Shown here: piece by piece, positions 61,791 to 64,000 of the stretch
Numbering within the stretch: position 1 is the first letter of the stretch
Layout: each line of letters opens with the position of its first letter
NCBI GenBank assembly: GCA_013397795.1
Contig: VZTJ01002455.1
Coordinates: 279,861 to 343,860, forward strand
DNA from: Orthonyx spaldingii
Lineage: Eukaryota > Chordata > Aves > Passeriformes > Orthonychidae
Direction: 5' to 3'
Length of the DNA stretch: 64,000 nucleotides
Notes under the pieces: generated by a model
What the model was told of the DNA's origin: nothing
Seen by the model: the letters and a program-made list of their open reading frames with translations, nothing else
Databases searched by the model: none
Program-made: the position numbers and the translations under genes

Positions 61791-64000
61791 GTGAGTATTT
61801 TTGCCACCTCTGCATGTTTTTATTTGTTCAAATGTATCTTTTGGGCACTAGTGTTTATGGTATAGCATTGAGGAGAGCCATGAGAAATTGAAAGGTTATT
61901 CTAGGACAGGGCAGTTAATTTTCAAAAGCTCTTAATATGTTTACAATAGAATGTTTCAGAGTTCCTTGCTAAGTTGTGGAACAGCTGAGGAGCTGCTAAA
62001 GGGGATGTCCTAAAGCCAGAGCCATTGTGGTTAGAAAGTTGGAAAGCTGACGTGAGTCCATTAAGCTTTTTATTTAGATTGGCAATTTCAGTTCATGAAA
62101 CCTAGATTTGATTTTCTTTGTTGGGCTTTGGAATCTGTCCTGACTCCTGTAATCAAGCATTCTACTAGGAATTACTACTGCCTATCCAGTCCTACATTCT
62201 CAGTCGCCTAAACTTTCACTCTTGGAATTATCAGGTGAGTAGAGCACAAGACAAAATCAGAGGTGCACAAACAATAATGAAAAAAATCAGAGCAATATGT
62301 ACCTTTGTCTCATTTCTTTGGGTTTCTGTATGACTGTGCAGCACAATTCAGATCTGTTCCTGAAGGATGCTCAAAGCTGTTAACCTTTATATGAAACACT
62401 AAAATATCTAAAACACCTTCAAGGATTTATGGCCAAAAAAAAAATAAAAATCTGTGGTTTGGGATTTGGCTCCTCGGTGTGAAGCTCAGTGAGCAGTGAA
62501 AGTGCAGGAGGAAGGTGAGAGTTTGAAGGCCAGAGCCTGAAATGCCGCTCTGTGTAAATTATTTCTGCTTCAGAAATGAGAGAAGGTAAATTTTGCTGGA
62601 AACAGAAGCAGAGGGTGACTCTGTTTGGTACAACAGCTGTTTTGGGGCTTGTCAGAGCTGATGCCTCAGAGGACAGGTAATGCAAGTCACGAGGGCAGTA
62701 CCAGGAGCTGGGAATGTCAGAGTGGTTCTGTTTGCAAGTTCTCCTCTGTGGCAAAGGAGTGCTTCAGTTTCATTAACTCTGTAAACCTGGGGCAGAATTA
62801 TTACATGAATTTAGATCAGTATTTGCAGTGCAAAGTATCAAATAATAAATCAGATTAAACCACAACAGTCTCCGCACTGGGGGGGTCCGAACCAGAGTTG
62901 TATCCACGCTGTTCTGACCAAAGGTAACTGGGAGAATGAGCTCAGAGGGAAGGACTTGTGAACTGGACCAGTAGTTCTCAGTGTGGGACTTGTCTAACAA
63001 ACCTGCTGGTATCCAGTGGAAAGTTTGCTGATCTCCTTCTGTTTTTGAAGATTTTGCTTTTATGAAGCAGCAAACAGACAAAGAAGTGCTGAAAGCTTGT
63101 GAAGTACGTGACTGAAGCGGGGACAAAAAGACTTTTCCCATCCTTCCTAGTTTGAAGTTAATATGCATAAAAAGAGCAACATTCCTTGGTCCTGACAAGG
63201 CAGTGGGATCCATGCACGTCTGAACAGCACGTTTCTTTTTTAACAGAAATTGAGTGCCAAAAATATTTTATTTAAAGTATCTCTGTATCTATATATATAT
63301 TTCTCCTTTACTGACATTCTAAGGTATCCAGATAATGGTGCCAAAGCCAACAGACTGTAGTGAGTGTCTGTCATGGGTAAACTGTAGAGTAATAAGGGGC
63401 CCCTTCTATATCCCAGTTACACACTCTTTCCTCTTATCCCAGCTTGTGGATGCTTTCTGAATAGCTTGTCATTCATCAGTCAAGAAACCATTAGTTTTAT
63501 TTTCTGAACGTGTCAAAGTACCAGACTACTACATTTTGAAGAGGTCCAGAAGAGTTCCAGTTCTGTGAGAGGTCTGCTGGTAATTTGGCAATAACTCAGT
63601 CTTGCATCGATTTCTTCTTCCTTCTCTTCTCCTATCTTTGATTTGGAACAGGAGTGTGCCCTGTTTCCTGGTGTTTCAGACATAGAAACTCTCCAGCCCA
63701 TACCCCATCGTGCAGTTAAAGTCCAAAGCAGTGTTCAACCAAAGATTTTTTCAAGCAGGAGAGGGACCTGTGTGGTTGCTGAGCTCCAAAGGGCCTCGAG
63801 CCTGCTGCCACCAGTTCAGAGCTTTGGAAGTAAAGATAACTTGTATTTAAAAGAAAAAAAAAAAAAAAAATTGCTAAGCATTCTGGCAGGGCTTGTGTTT
63901 TTTCCACTCACTTCCTTTGATATACATGGATTTAGTGCCGACTTCCTTTTCCTGCCCAGGGATGGGGCCTTTCCACAAGAGCAGCTGGGCCGGTGCCAGC
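61791..64000. other. MAP3K3: MAP3K3 intron running to the window end
   Basis: The next exon (expected to start with SQNPGRSSPPPG-type sequence) is not present before 64000. A poly-A tract of about 17 at 63854-63870 and a short (TA)n at 63290 are the only structures seen. Confidence 0.75.

Noticed and set aside
1..64000. CRISPR arrays, operons, bacterial insertion sequences, rRNA genes
   Set aside because: None seen. The window is an ordinary split-gene vertebrate region, and its tandem repeats are microsatellites or minisatellites without spacer structure.

Overview
The window looks like a bird chromosome, possibly a songbird. It has split vertebrate genes with GT..AG introns, many CR1-type LINE tails ending in TTCTGTGA-like repeats, one solo LTR, two assembly gaps (22833-22965 and 44096-44458) and three single-N scars. 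All three genes lie on the + strand, in the order KCNH6 - DCAF7 - MAP3K3, which matches the order on human chromosome 17q23. The species is not determined.

Region 1 (1-22.1 kb) is GC-rich and holds most of KCNH6 (ERG2, Kv11.2), a voltage-gated potassium channel. Fourteen coding exons join in one continuous frame from the end of the N-terminal PAS domain (1323) to the stop at 21037-21039. The first two coding exons must lie upstream of the window. The model is longer than mammalian ERG2: it keeps an ERG1/ERG3-like N-terminal linker (exons at 4081 and 6033) and a long C-terminal linker. In the intron before the S1 exon there is a CpG island containing an ATG-initiated 59-codon exon. It splices in frame to the S1 exon, exactly where ERG1 has its '1b' alternative first exon. 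This is the most interesting candidate in the window. A second candidate isoform is a 96-codon read-through after exon 10 that ends before an intronic AATAAA.

Region 2 (22.6-about 39.4 kb) starts with a CpG-island promoter interrupted by a gap. It then holds DCAF7 (WDR68/HAN11), complete in seven exons and 342 codons, apparently unchanged from the human protein as I remember it. A solo LTR of about 546 bp sits 40 bp upstream of the exon 5 splice acceptor. A probable long 3' UTR follows, with AATAAA signals at 34.1, 35.8, 39.3 and 40.1 kb. DCAF7 introns and everything downstream are much more AT-rich than KCNH6.

Region 3 (39.4-43.7 kb) is intergenic, with CR1 copies and a 136-139 bp tandem duplication joined by one N that is probably an assembly artefact. 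I saw no TACO1, which lies here in human.

Region 4 (43.75-64 kb) is the 5' part of MAP3K3 (MEKK3). A CpG-island promoter has four inverted CCAAT boxes running into a gap. The initiating exon is probably hidden in that gap. Six internal exons follow, covering the N-terminus, a conserved 90-nt cassette exon, the PB1 domain and the start of the linker. The kinase domain lies beyond the window.

The three genes are not one pathway: a membrane potassium channel, a WD40 scaffold for DYRK1A/HIPK2 and CUL4-DDB1, and a MAP kinase kinase kinase. They are neighbours through old conserved synteny.
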